This document shows, piece after piece, positions 1 through 8,237 of a stretch of 33,901 nt of DNA; positions within the stretch are counted from its first letter, which is position 1; each line of letters begins with the position of its first letter. Both the position numbers and the translations under genes were made by a program. The notes under the pieces are model-generated. The model worked only from the letters and a program-made list of their open reading frames with translations, made no database searches and was not told the origin of the DNA. The DNA comes from Parafrankia sp. EUN1f (GTDB lineage Bacteria > Actinomycetota > Actinomycetes > Frankiales > Frankiaceae), in contig NZ_ADGX01000091.1 in NCBI RefSeq assembly GCF_000177675.1, forward strand, positions 1-33,901, in the 5' to 3' direction.

Positions 1-1245
1 TCCCGCCCTGGCCGGGACGGCTCGCGTTGCGGCCGTCGCGCCGACGGAGTTCCGGCCGGACCTGGTCCCAGCCGGGGCCGCGCCGACGCCCGCACCCTCC
101 GAGCGGTTGACCCTGGCGCGTGCAGTCCCGGCGGCACCCGCACGGGCAGGCGTTCCGACCGGCGCCGGGGAACCGGACCCTCCGCGGCCGGGCCGCACCG
201 CCGGACGGGCCGCGGGAACGGTCGACCCGCCGAAGGCACCCGCGTCGCCGAGCATTCCCCGGTTTCTGGTCTGCAGCCGTGAACCGATTCCGCGGAACGT
301 CTCCCGGGACGTCGAACCGAGCAGCGCGCCGGCGCCGTGCCCGAACGACGCCGCACTGCGCTGCCCGGCGGACCCGACCGCGCGCATGAGCTGGACGTCG
401 GCGAATCCGAGCAGGTGCATCAGCATGAACGGCGAGAGGACGGCCGCGATCATCACTACGACACCACTGAGAATGCTCAGTGTCTGGTCAACCGTGGATC
501 CACCGGTGTCCTGGGCGATGCCGGCGCCGAGCGCGAAAATCGCGTAGATGACGGGCTTCGCGAAAATCAGCGCTACCAGCGTCTCCGTGGCGCGCTTCAT
601 CCACGCGCTGGTCGTCATCGTGGGCTGCCCCGCCAGATAGAGCGGGATGAACACCGCCACCACGATGATCGCGACCTTACGGATGTAGAGCACGACGAAA
701 AGCGTGAACGCGAAGATCGCCACCAGGAGGGACAGCACGAGATCTAGCGCGAAATTTCCCTGTTCGGGTAGCTCTCGGAGCTGCGCTACGAGGTCCGCCC
801 CCAGGGCCTTGTCATTGCCGAAGGCCTCGGCCATGCCGTCCGAGGCGGCCAGGACCATCTGGAGCAGCGTCAGGGCGATGAACGAGCCGATGATCGCCGT
901 GCCGGTGGTGGCCAGGGCCCGGACGAACACGTGCGGATCGCCCCGTAGTGCCGCTACGGTGCACGAACAGAGGAAAAGCCCGGTGACGATGAGCACCGAT
1001 ACGCCGAAGACGATGTTGTAGTTGTCGACGACATACTGCGCGTTGAGATCTACAGCGGTCTTCTGTGCCGCAAAGCTGAAGACGGACGACGAAAGGTCCG
1101 CCGCCATGTTACAGAACGCTTTGCCGACAGATTCCAAAAAGTCGTCGGCGGCGCCACCGGCGAGATCTTTTAGTGGCGTCAAAGGAGTCCACGCAAGGAC
1201 TACATTCTGATCTGCTGGCGCGGAGGCCACCATGCCACCCGTCAT
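1..1245 (-). CDS. TrbL/VirB6-like polytopic T4SS membrane protein (partial, C-terminus outside window)
   Basis: The frame is open from an ATG at 1245 to the left edge (415 codons, no stop), so the gene is truncated by the window. The product has a polar N-terminal stretch of about 75 residues, then five to six hydrophobic segments (roughly residues 75-100, 110-135, 160-205, 220-245, 260-290), then a low-complexity Ala/Gly/Arg/Pro tail from about residue 310. This layout is typical of TrbL/VirB6 inner-membrane channel subunits of conjugation machines, including actinobacterial ones. The start is well fixed: GGAGG lies 9 nt upstream, and the ATG overlaps the stop of the preceding gene as ATGA (1242-1245), implying translational coupling. 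Family assignment rests on topology and neighbours, not on a diagnostic motif. The first ~250 bases are visibly lower in GC than the rest. Confidence 0.72.
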   Translation of the reverse strand, partial: MTGGMVASAPADQNVVLAWTPLTPLKDLAGGAADDFLESVGKAFCNMAADLSSSVFSFAAQKTAVDLNAQYVVDNYNIVFGVSVLIVTGLFLCSCTVAALRGDPHVFVRALATTGTAIIGSFIALTLLQMVLAASDGMAEAFGNDKALGADLVAQLRELPEQGNFALDLVLSLLVAIFAFTLFVVLYIRKVAIIVVAVFIPLYLAGQPTMTTSAWMKRATETLVALIFAKPVIYAIFALGAGIAQDTGGSTVDQTLSILSGVVVMIAAVLSPFMLMHLLGFADVQLMRAVGSAGQRSAASFGHGAGALLGSTSRETFRGIGSRLQTRNRGMLGDAGAFGGSTVPAARPAVRPGRGGSGSPAPVGTPARAGAAGTARARVNRSEGAGVGAAPAGTRSGRNSVGATAATRAVPARAG

Positions 1246-2027
1246 GATTGCGGACCTCCAGCCACTACAAACTCTTTGAAGTCTCCGGCGCTACGACTGT
1301 GAAGTAGCGGACCATCCGGACCGTCGTCTGCGTTTACCAGCTTCCAGTCGTCCTCCTGCCAGCGAACTTGACAGGTTTCGGAGCCCCATCGAACTTGTGC
1401 TTGCTTGACAGGGTCAACCGAGTCGTAAACGCCTAGTGAAATTGCGCCCCAGATCAGTATCTTTGCCTGGGAATCGGAGCTGGCTTCTATCTGATATCCG
1501 AGCGGTCGAGCGTCGAAGTTAACCAGCGGATCCTGGATTGATGGAACTCCGAGAATCGTGGCGTTTTCCTGATCAACCTGCAAGATGCCACTAGCGAGCG
1601 CTTCGACTGATCTTGGATCTGAAATTGAAGAAAAGAACCCGCGAATTCTTTCCTCTGATCTATTGGTGCGCTTATTGTAGGCGGTATAGTAGTTTCCGCA
1701 GGCGCTTATGGCGCCGGACTTTGTGTGGGGGTAGCCGACCGGGACCCCGAACTCGTTGACCCGCGTGGGGGCGCCGACCGGGCCGGCTTCGCCTGTGGGC
1801 GTGGGCACATCGTCGGGCGTGGGGACCACGGCTGGCGGCGCCGCCGAAGCCTGCGCCGAGGGCGTGGCGGGCTCCGGCTCGGCGCTGGCCGATGCCTCAG
1901 GGCTGCTGTCCACCGAATGCCGTCCGATGAAGAAAGTCACGGTGCCGACTCCGACCGCGGTCACCGTTGACGCTGCGACGATGACAACGATCAGACGTCC
2001 GAATGCCCACTCTGCGAGGCTCACCAA
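1242..2027 (-). CDS. Bitopic VirB8/TcpC-like conjugation-type protein
   Basis: The 261-residue product has one N-terminal transmembrane helix (about residues 11-33), a Pro/Ala/Ser/Glu-rich linker (40-85) and a soluble C-terminal domain (about 100-261) that would lie outside the membrane. That architecture, next to TrbL-like and VirB2-like genes, matches VirB8/TcpC-type subunits with an NTF2-like fold; I see no motif that proves it. The ORF opens with TTG at 2027, and an adjacent GTG at 2024 is equally possible; a GGAGGGGAG run lies 6-9 nt upstream. The stop overlaps the downstream TrbL-like start. The part coding for the C-terminal domain is much poorer in GC than its neighbours (55 of 120 bases at 1561-1680 by hand count), so it may be of foreign origin or under unusual selection. 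Confidence 0.65.
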   Translation of the reverse strand: MVSLAEWAFGRLIVVIVAASTVTAVGVGTVTFFIGRHSVDSSPEASASAEPEPATPSAQASAAPPAVVPTPDDVPTPTGEAGPVGAPTRVNEFGVPVGYPHTKSGAISACGNYYTAYNKRTNRSEERIRGFFSSISDPRSVEALASGILQVDQENATILGVPSIQDPLVNFDARPLGYQIEASSDSQAKILIWGAISLGVYDSVDPVKQAQVRWGSETCQVRWQEDDWKLVNADDGPDGPLLHSRSAGDFKEFVVAGGPQS

Positions 2028-2096
2028 CGCCTACTCCCCTCCGTTGCCGGCAGGGTCATCATCGCAATGTCGGAGGCCAGATACCTCCGGAACCGC

Positions 2097-2534
2097 CTAG
2101 AAGTCTGCGGACGGCGGCGCATGGACCACGTCGGGATCATCGACGATGTCTTCGGCGGGGGCTGGGGTGATGGTCAGGACCACTGCAGGCGGACGCATGC
2201 TGTTGGTGTCGGTGGTGGCGTCGTCCGCGCTGGCACCGGTGGCGATGAAGAAATTGACGAAGGTGGCGGCGGCACCGACCAGGAAGGCGAGGCCGAAGCC
2301 CGCGAGGACACCGCTCTTGCCGACGGCCGAAGCGCGATCCAGCCCCATCCGCTCACCGAGAGCCCATGCGATTCCGCCCAACAACACGGAGGCCACGGCG
2401 GCGACGACCGCATACGCGGCCAGCCCGTTGACCAGGTCTTTCAGCGCGTTGATGCCGGGCGCCTTGGCCTCGTTCGGCTTGACTTCCACGGCGAGAAAGG
2501 CTGTTACCGAGGCGGTTGCCGCACCCACGATCAT
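2097..2534 (-). CDS. Two-helix VirB2-like/DUF6112-like membrane protein
   Basis: The 145-residue product has two hydrophobic helices (about residues 33-60 and 72-97) separated by a short polar loop containing a GERMG stretch, then a Ser/Thr/Asp/Pro-rich acidic tail. The pattern of a helix ending in GxxWxxG, a basic/polar loop and a second helix ending in an NFF-like motif resembles the VirB2/TrbC-like small membrane proteins found beside TrbL-like genes in actinobacteria. The ATG at 2534 overlaps the stop of the upstream MinD-like gene (ATGA, 2531-2534), and GGAAGGGAA lies just upstream. The likely role is pilin-like or channel subunit of the T4SS-like complex, inferred from context. A 69-nt gap separates it from the next gene of the operon. 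Confidence 0.7.
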   Translation of the reverse strand: MIVGAATASVTAFLAVEVKPNEAKAPGINALKDLVNGLAAYAVVAAVASVLLGGIAWALGERMGLDRASAVGKSGVLAGFGLAFLVGAAATFVNFFIATGASADDATTDTNSMRPPAVVLTITPAPAEDIVDDPDVVHAPPSADF

Positions 2535-5500
2535 CTTGGTTCCCTTCCCGCGGGCGGTTGACCGCCCAGACGATCCGGCCCGGACACCCTCGTGGGTGTG
2601 CTTCCGGGCCGCAGGTCGCCAAATGATACGCCGGGCACCTCGGGGTGATCGGCATCGCCGGTGTGTAGCCGCGTCGAACCGTTGGGAATCGCTAGCGGCG
2701 ACGGTGGGCTCAAGGGCGGGCGGTCCGCCGGCACCGGCGCGCTGACCTCGGCGTCTGCCATTGCGGCCAACGCGTCCACCGTCTGGGCGGCCAGCCGCAG
2801 ATAGGACCGCCGGGTCGCCCAGCGCAGCCTCGGAATCCGAACGGGGGTTCCGCGGCTGGGGTCGAGGCGCGGGTCGTAGGGGACCCGCACGATTGCGTCG
2901 ACATAGCGGGCCAGCTGGGCCGTGGCGGTCCTGGTCCGGGGTGAGGGCCGCCCTCGCCGCGGTGACACCACGGCGGCGATGACAGCGGGGCCGGGATGGG
3001 CGCCGGCTTCGTCGCGGCGAAGCCGTTCCCGGCTGTTCACCCCGACGCCGGCCAGCGCGCCCTGCGGGTCGAGCAGGTCGGCGAGGGTGGTCTCCAGATC
3101 GGAGGCGGTCGCCAGCGTCACGAGAATCACCGCGTCCGCGGAGCGGATCGCCGTCGGAGTGAGCGGGGCCGCCGCCGGTGCGTCCAGGAGAATCAGCGGA
3201 TAGGCGTGGGCCAGCGCGCCGAGCACGGTTCGGAGCGTTCCCGGCGTGACCGGCTCGGCCACTGGCACCAGGGCGCCGGCGCCCTGATCCGCGCCCTTTC
3301 CTGCGGGGCGCTCGATGGGCAGTACGTCGAGGTCGAACAAGGCGCCCGAGCGACGTGCACCGATGAGGGCCTGAACCTCCTCGGGTGGCATCGCGGCGCC
3401 GGATCCGCGCTGCCGCGCGATGTCCGAGACGGTGGTGACACCCCGGCTGCCCACGCGGCTCACCAGGTTGTCACCACGTGATTCGTCGATCTCGATGCTG
3501 TCGGCGGTGGGGGGCACGAAGCCGGGGGTGGTCGTCCCCGGATGGAGATCGACACCGAGCACCGGCTCCGCGCGGACACCGGCCAGGGTCAGACCGACGA
3601 CGCCGGCCAGCGTCGTGGTGCCCGAGTACGGGAAGAGCGAGGTCACCGCGATCCGCCACGAGCCCGGCAGGACGGCTGCGGCGCGGTCCATGAGAGTGAT
3701 CCGCAGTGGGATCTCCTCCCAGGGCTCGTCGTCGTCCGCATCGGCCCAAGTCTCCTGCCCCGGCCAGGCGCTCCGGGACGAGGCTCGGTTCGCGACCGCC
3801 GACGGGTGCTCCCGGGTGTGGTCGGGTTCGAGGCCTGACCTGCGGTGCGGGCCTGATGGCAGGAGCGCCGTCGACGAACGCCGCGGGCGCCCGTCCTCGG
3901 ACGACACCGGGGACGCCGGGGACGCCGACGACAGCGGGGCATCGTCATCGCCCCACACGTCGACATCGCTCTGCGGGTAGCCGGCGCTTTCCTCCGCGTC
4001 CGGATCATGACCGAGCAGGGAGACCTGATCGGCTGCCTCGGTCGCGAGCTCGCCGTCTACCTGGTCGACGTGATCCGCCTCGGCGACGCCGTGCGGTGCG
4101 ACGGAGACGGGGCGGTCACCTGACTCGACGGGCAGCGGCGGGATCTCGGGCTGGAGCGGCGCGGCGGCCTCGGTGACACCGGGCCCCTGGGACCACCCGT
4201 CGACGTCGCCCCAGGCCGAGGCCGCAGCGGCGCCGGTGTCACCGAGGGCGCCACCGGCGGTGTCTGCGGCGGCTGCGGATTCCGGCGTGGACTCGACTAC
4301 CGGCCAGGCCTGACCATCAGCTGGCCAGGCCTGATCGGCCGACGGCCACGTCTGACCTTCCGCGGGCCAGGCGGGGTCGGCAGCAGGCCAGGCCGGGTCC
4401 ACCGTGGGCCAGGCCTGGCCCGCGGAAACCGCCGGTGTGGCCGGATGGGCCTCGGCTGGGTAGATCTCGGCCGGGTAGATGGGCTCCGCGCCACTGACTT
4501 CGCTCTGACCGGGGTAGCTGGGCACTTCCGGCGGCGCGTACGAATCCACCGACCGGGCCGCGGCCTCGTCCGCCACCGCTGGTGCCTGGGCTGGCCAGCC
4601 GTGCTGCTCCCAGGCCGCCGGCGGCGTGGGAGCCGGGTCGCCTGTGGGCGCCGGATCGGTTACGGGCGCTGGGCCGGTTACGGGTGCCGGGTCGGTTACG
4701 GGCGCTGGGCCGGTTACGGGCGCTGGGCCGGTTAGGGGTGCCGGGTCGGTCGCGGGTGTCCTGGGTGCGAGCGCCGACGGACGGCCGGGCCGACGCGGGC
4801 CGGCCGTCGTGGGCCGCCGGCCAGGTGGCGGCGCGCTGGTGCCGCCCTGGTATCCGCCGCGACGCGCCGACGGCTCGGCGGGCTCGGGACGCTGGCCCGG
4901 CGAGGTCGTCGAGGCACCGGAGCCGCTGATCGTTTCTCGGCCACCTGAGGCCCCGGAAGCACCGGAGGCCCCGCGGCCGGAACCGGACCCGGCGCGCCCG
5001 CGGGGCGTTCCGGCGGGGCCTGGTGCCGCTGTGCCGCCGGGGCTGCCGGTGGCACCGGGACCGGCACCGACGCCGGTGCGGGAGCTGCCGGTGTTGGCCA
5101 GGGAGCCCGAGGTGGCCGGCGGGAAGCTGGGGTCCTTGCGGCCCATCGGCGCCGGCGGCGGGACGGCCCGGGGCGTGGCGGCCCGACGGAGCACGGGGCG
5201 GCGGTTCAGGGTGTCGTCCGCGGCCGTGTCCGGTGTGGCGCTCTGGTCGTCGGTTGCCGTGACCCGTGGCAGCGACGGGGTCGCCGCGAACCGGCCGGGC
5301 GGCACCGGTGCGGGAACCCGGGCCACCTCGACCCGCCGGGGTGGCTCGCCCGCGACGGGCGGCTCCGGCCGGGCCGCTCGTGGCGCGATGGCTCGTCGCC
5401 CGCCGCCGCTCACCTCACCGCCGGCCGTGGCCGAGGTGTCGCGACCGGCGCTCGGGGGTGTGCGTGGAAGGCGACGGCCGCGCCGCTGGGCCTGGCCGCG

Positions 5501-5887
5501 CGGTTCCTGGTGGCTGCCGTCGCCACTGTCGTGGCTGTCGGTGCGCGGCGGGTCGGCCCGGCCTGACTCCGGCATGCCGGTTCGGCCTGTGCCCGACATG
5601 CCGGACCGGCCTGCGGGCCTGGCGCCGCCGGGTGCCGCATCCTCCAGATGGAACGCCTGGTCCTGCCACGATCCGTCACCAGCGCCGGTGGCGGCGGGCT
5701 CGTCCGAGTCACCGCGCCTGCGGTGCCTGCGGCGGGCAGCCCGGGTGGCGGAACGGTCGTCGCTCTCGCCGTCGCGAGCCGGGAGCTCGGCCGCGTACGG
5801 CGTGGATGAAGGGATTCGGGCGCCAATCAGCGAAACGGGCCGCGCGTCCCCCTCCTCGCCGTACGGTGCCTGTGGCACATCGCTCAC
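2531..5887 (-). CDS. Large MinD/ParA-like protein with degenerate P-loop and long disordered N-terminus
   Basis: I start this 1118-residue protein at GTG 5887 because AGGAGGG (5897-5903) sits 9 nt upstream; the frame is open to 6010, but that extension has no such signal. Residues 1 to about 720 are low-complexity (Pro, Ala, Gly, Arg, Thr), with a GPAPVT hexapeptide array (about 376-422) and a Trp-Pro array (about 486-532). The last ~380 residues resemble a MinD/ParA/SIMIBI ATPase: strand, P-loop position, VDLHPG (Walker A-following Asp) and LLDAPAA (Walker B-like). The P-loop reads LFPYSGTTTLA, so both lysines of the deviant Walker motif (KGGxGKT) are missing. It is probably a pseudo-ATPase acting as scaffold or regulator of the T4SS-like complex encoded downstream, to which it is coupled by ATGA. 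Confidence 0.8.
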   Translation of the reverse strand: MSDVPQAPYGEEGDARPVSLIGARIPSSTPYAAELPARDGESDDRSATRAARRRHRRRGDSDEPAATGAGDGSWQDQAFHLEDAAPGGARPAGRSGMSGTGRTGMPESGRADPPRTDSHDSGDGSHQEPRGQAQRRGRRLPRTPPSAGRDTSATAGGEVSGGGRRAIAPRAARPEPPVAGEPPRRVEVARVPAPVPPGRFAATPSLPRVTATDDQSATPDTAADDTLNRRPVLRRAATPRAVPPPAPMGRKDPSFPPATSGSLANTGSSRTGVGAGPGATGSPGGTAAPGPAGTPRGRAGSGSGRGASGASGASGGRETISGSGASTTSPGQRPEPAEPSARRGGYQGGTSAPPPGRRPTTAGPRRPGRPSALAPRTPATDPAPLTGPAPVTGPAPVTDPAPVTGPAPVTDPAPTGDPAPTPPAAWEQHGWPAQAPAVADEAAARSVDSYAPPEVPSYPGQSEVSGAEPIYPAEIYPAEAHPATPAVSAGQAWPTVDPAWPAADPAWPAEGQTWPSADQAWPADGQAWPVVESTPESAAAADTAGGALGDTGAAAASAWGDVDGWSQGPGVTEAAAPLQPEIPPLPVESGDRPVSVAPHGVAEADHVDQVDGELATEAADQVSLLGHDPDAEESAGYPQSDVDVWGDDDAPLSSASPASPVSSEDGRPRRSSTALLPSGPHRRSGLEPDHTREHPSAVANRASSRSAWPGQETWADADDDEPWEEIPLRITLMDRAAAVLPGSWRIAVTSLFPYSGTTTLAGVVGLTLAGVRAEPVLGVDLHPGTTTPGFVPPTADSIEIDESRGDNLVSRVGSRGVTTVSDIARQRGSGAAMPPEEVQALIGARRSGALFDLDVLPIERPAGKGADQGAGALVPVAEPVTPGTLRTVLGALAHAYPLILLDAPAAAPLTPTAIRSADAVILVTLATASDLETTLADLLDPQGALAGVGVNSRERLRRDEAGAHPGPAVIAAVVSPRRGRPSPRTRTATAQLARYVDAIVRVPYDPRLDPSRGTPVRIPRLRWATRRSYLRLAAQTVDALAAMADAEVSAPVPADRPPLSPPSPLAIPNGSTRLHTGDADHPEVPGVSFGDLRPGSTPTRVSGPDRLGGQPPAGREPR
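4647..4757. repeat. 18-bp tandem repeat array inside the MinD-like gene
   Basis: About six imperfect copies of an 18-bp unit (plus-strand form close to GGGCCGGTTACGGGCGCT) encode GPAPVT/DPAPVT hexapeptides on the minus strand. The period is a multiple of three, so copy-number change would keep the frame. Confidence 0.8.
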
Positions 5888-5955
5888 GCGCCGTCGCCCT
5901 CCTGGCAGGTCTGACTGGTTCCTCGATCTGGTGTTGGTGGTGGCCAATTGGTGCC

Positions 5956-5980
5956 AGTTACAGTTACTTACTGTTACTTG
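5956..5980 (-). promoter_or_regulatory. Triple GTAAC motif in the divergent T4SS-like control region
   Basis: On the minus strand GTAAC occurs three times within 25 bases, with starts 10 and 6 bases apart. The cluster lies between the candidate promoter (6002-6030) and the GTG start at 5887, so it is in the 5' leader or acts as an operator. AGTAACAGTA from this cluster recurs at 17888-17897 ahead of the STAS gene. The adjacent HTH protein is a possible ligand (inference). Confidence 0.4.
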
Positions 5981-6001
5981 CTCTCGGCTGCGGTCGGATC
6001 G

Positions 6002-6030
6002 ATGTAACACGAGCCGTTCAAGTATGACAA
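6002..6030 (-). promoter_or_regulatory. Candidate promoter for the leftward T4SS-like operon
   Basis: On the minus strand, TTGTCA (plus 6025-6030) is followed after 17 nt by TTACAT (plus 6002-6007). The -35 matches TTGACA at five of six positions; the -10 is weak. This would give a leader of about 105 nt before the GTG at 5887. Confidence 0.4.
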
Positions 6031-6126
6031 GCGATAGTTGGGACTCGCCAGGGTCGGCATTGCGGTGTTAGCCTCCCTCGCCGACGCGTAACGGCTGTCG
6101 GTTGTCGGCCGAGAAGGGGGCCCTGG

Positions 6127-6438
6127 GTGGTGCAGGATCGCTTTCCGACGGCCTCGTCACGCCCGCCGCGAATGCCTGCCCGGCCCGTGGCCAGGACGGC
6201 GGAGCCACCGGCCGCGCCGGTGGCCGCAGGCGCGTCACCTGCGATGTCGCCTCGTCCGGCGCTCCATTCGGACGACGACGACGTGCTCACTGTCGACGAA
6301 CTGGTGACCTGGTTGCGGCTGTCGGAGAGCACGGTTCTGAAGCTCCTGTCGGAACGCGCGATCCCCGCGCGCAAGGTCGGTCATCAGTGGCGGATTCGTC
6401 GCGGCCGGGTCCGTGACTGGCTGGACGGCCACGAGTGA
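6127..6438 (+). CDS. Excisionase/BldC-type helix-turn-helix DNA-binding protein
   Basis: The 103-residue protein has a Pro/Ala-rich N-terminal half and a C-terminal winged-helix HTH (about residues 54-103): VLTVDELVTWLRLSESTVLK, a turn, then an RKVGHQWRIRRG wing with basic residues. This is the HTH_17/excisionase-like module shared by Xis proteins and the MerR-related BldC. GTG at 6127 is preceded by GAAGGGGG; internal ATGs at 6172 and 6244 are possible alternatives and would remove most of the tail. It overlaps the next gene as GTGA (6435-6438). Placed first in the rightward arm, 240 bp from the divergent arm, it is probably the local transcription regulator of both. No integrase is present, so I do not call it a phage excisionase. 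Confidence 0.82.
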   Translation: MVQDRFPTASSRPPRMPARPVARTAEPPAAPVAAGASPAMSPRPALHSDDDDVLTVDELVTWLRLSESTVLKLLSERAIPARKVGHQWRIRRGRVRDWLDGHE

Positions 6439-7145
6439 GACCACGCGGACACGGGAGAAGAACACCGCACCACCGCCTTGATCGCGCCCGGTTCCGCCTT
6501 GCTGTTGGATTCGTGACATTGATCTCGCTGCTACTTGTTACGGCGGCGGGCTGTGCAGCGCTCGATGACACCTCTGACCAGCCATCGGCTGCCCCGACCA
6601 GGACCGGGCCTCCGCCGGGAGCCAGTCAGGCGCCGGGTCCGCCGCTCGCCACCGCCACCGCTGAAAATCAGGCCACGGTTGATCCCACAGATCCCGCTGC
6701 GGTGGCTCGTGACTGCTTCACGAAATGGCAGTCGTTCGACGCCCGCAACGACGCCGGCCCGGCAGCCGGCGTCGAACGGGCCCGCGACTGCCTGACCCCG
6801 GACTTCGCCGCCAAGCTCGCCGGGGCCGGCACCGGCGGCTCTGACGGCACCGCCGGGGGAGACAACGACCCTCAGGCCGGTCGTGCCTGGGACGAGCTGC
6901 GCGCCGCCGGCACCCGCTCCACGGTCTCGGTGCTCGCGGTCACACCCGTCGGGGGCGTCGACACCAGCACGTCCGGGCAGGTGGCGCTCCTGCTCAATGT
7001 GCGCCGAGAGACGATCTCCGGTGCCGGGCCCGCCGAGATCACGGTTTCGACACCGGCGGTCACGATGCTGGTCGGCACTGACGGCACCTGGCGGATCGCC
7101 GGTGCCGATCTTGAGAACGCCGCCGGCGACGCGCCGGGCCGGTAG
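6435..7145 (+). CDS. Putative lipoprotein with possible VirB8/NTF2-like domain
   Basis: The 236-residue product carries a basic n-region, a hydrophobic core and a lipobox-like VTAAGC with Cys40, so it should be exported and lipidated. A Ser/Pro/Thr-rich linker (about 43-75) precedes a globular domain (about 78-225) beginning DPAAVARDCFTKWQSFDAR and ending in a TDGTWRIAGADL strand. The closing W-x-I pattern is common in NTF2/VirB8-like folds of actinobacterial T4SS proteins, but this is a weak inference. GTG at 6435 overlaps the HTH stop (GTGA), so the two are probably co-translated; the wall hydrolase follows after 32 nt. It is most likely an envelope component of the T4SS-like apparatus. Confidence 0.65.
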   Translation: MRPRGHGRRTPHHRLDRARFRLAVGFVTLISLLLVTAAGCAALDDTSDQPSAAPTRTGPPPGASQAPGPPLATATAENQATVDPTDPAAVARDCFTKWQSFDARNDAGPAAGVERARDCLTPDFAAKLAGAGTGGSDGTAGGDNDPQAGRAWDELRAAGTRSTVSVLAVTPVGGVDTSTSGQVALLLNVRRETISGAGPAEITVSTPAVTMLVGTDGTWRIAGADLENAAGDAPGR

Positions 7146-7177
7146 TACGGACGCGACGAGCAGAGGCGGCGGCTGGG

Positions 7178-8179
7178 ATGGCGAGGACGTCGCGCGGCAC
7201 GGTCCGGGGCGGGCGCTTGCTGGTCTGGCTCGGCGTCGGCGGCTTCGTGACCATCGGCGGAATCTTCCTGCTGATCTCCGTGCTGATTCTGCTGATCGCC
7301 GCGCCCTTTCTCGACGAACAGAACATCGGCGGGCGCGTGATCACGAATTCCGAGGGGATTCCGACGGAGTACGTGCAACTGATCACGGATGCGGCGAACG
7401 CCTCCGGCTGCCCCGAGGTGGTGACGCCCTCGCTGCTCGCCGCCCAGTTGCGCCAGGAATCCGGGTTCAACCCCCGGGCCCAGTCGCAGGTCGGCGCGAT
7501 GGGAATCGCCCAGTTCATGCCGGGAACCTGGGCCGCCCACGGCAGCGGCGACGTGTGGAACCCGGCCGATGCCATTCCCGCGGCGGCGCGCTACGACTGC
7601 GCGGTCGCGGCGGCCGTCGCCTCCGTACCCGGTTCGGCGCAGGAGAAGATGCTGGCCGCCTACAACGCCGGCCCGGGTGCGGTGCTGGCATTCGCCGGTG
7701 TGCCGCCCTATCCGGAAACGCGTAACTATGTCCGTACGATCCTGGCGCAGGCCCAGGTGTACGGCGATTCGCTCGACACCGGCGTCGAGGTGTCGGTCGA
7801 GACACTTCAGCCGGTGATCGATTTCATGTGGTCGCAGATCGGAAAGCCCTATGTCTGGGGGGCGACGGGTCCGGGTGCCTGGGACTGCTCGTCGCTGGTG
7901 CAGGCCGCCTATCGGGAGATAGGTGTCTCGCTCCCGCGGGTCACGACCGAACAGGTGGCCTACGGTCCCCGTGTCAGCGGGGTCGAGCCCCAGCCGGGTG
8001 ACCTGCTGTTCATCCCCGGCTCCGACGGGACGGCCATCGCGCCGGGCCACGTCGGCATGTACGTCGGGAACGGTCAGGTCATCGCCGCGAAGGGCGCCCG
8101 CTGGGGGGTCGTGCTCTCGGAACTCTCCGACTGGACGACTGTCGTCGCGGTGACCCGACCGCTGGCTCGAAGCTTCTGA
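7178..8179 (+). CDS. Membrane-anchored VirB1-like lytic transglycosylase / NlpC-P60 endopeptidase
   Basis: This 333-residue bifunctional peptidoglycan hydrolase has one N-terminal membrane helix (residues 12-42). An SLT-type transglycosylase domain (about 60-195) has catalytic Glu94 in RQESGFNPRAQS and the following GAMGIAQFMPGTW and AYNAGPGAV motifs. An NlpC/P60 domain (about 208-330) has Cys237 in WDCSSL and His291 in GHVGMYVG. It would cleave both glycan strands and stem-peptide bonds outside the membrane. This two-domain pairing is the usual cell-wall-opening subunit of Gram-positive conjugation systems (VirB1/CwlT type), fitting its place in the rightward arm. ATG 7178 follows a GGCGGCGGC run, which is a poor Shine-Dalgarno. 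No inactivating change is visible. Confidence 0.92.
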   Translation: MARTSRGTVRGGRLLVWLGVGGFVTIGGIFLLISVLILLIAAPFLDEQNIGGRVITNSEGIPTEYVQLITDAANASGCPEVVTPSLLAAQLRQESGFNPRAQSQVGAMGIAQFMPGTWAAHGSGDVWNPADAIPAAARYDCAVAAAVASVPGSAQEKMLAAYNAGPGAVLAFAGVPPYPETRNYVRTILAQAQVYGDSLDTGVEVSVETLQPVIDFMWSQIGKPYVWGATGPGAWDCSSLVQAAYREIGVSLPRVTTEQVAYGPRVSGVEPQPGDLLFIPGSDGTAIAPGHVGMYVGNGQVIAAKGARWGVVLSELSDWTTVVAVTRPLARSF

Positions 8180-8237
8180 TCGATGGTTGTCGGTGTCGGT
8201 GTCGGCGTGGTTGGCGGTGTCGGTCGTCGCGCCGCTG

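Noticed and set aside
4626-6071. Plus-strand 481-codon open frame
   Set aside because: Antisense to the repeat-rich part of the MinD-like gene and runs through the divergent promoter region.
6127-6438. Phage/ICE excisionase marking a mobile element
   Set aside because: No integrase, att repeats or transposase in the window; the HTH type is equally common in regulators such as BldC.
8183-8237. GTCGGT-rich stretch as a terminator or repeat element
   Set aside because: Only irregular short repeats, no stable symmetrical stem that I can support.
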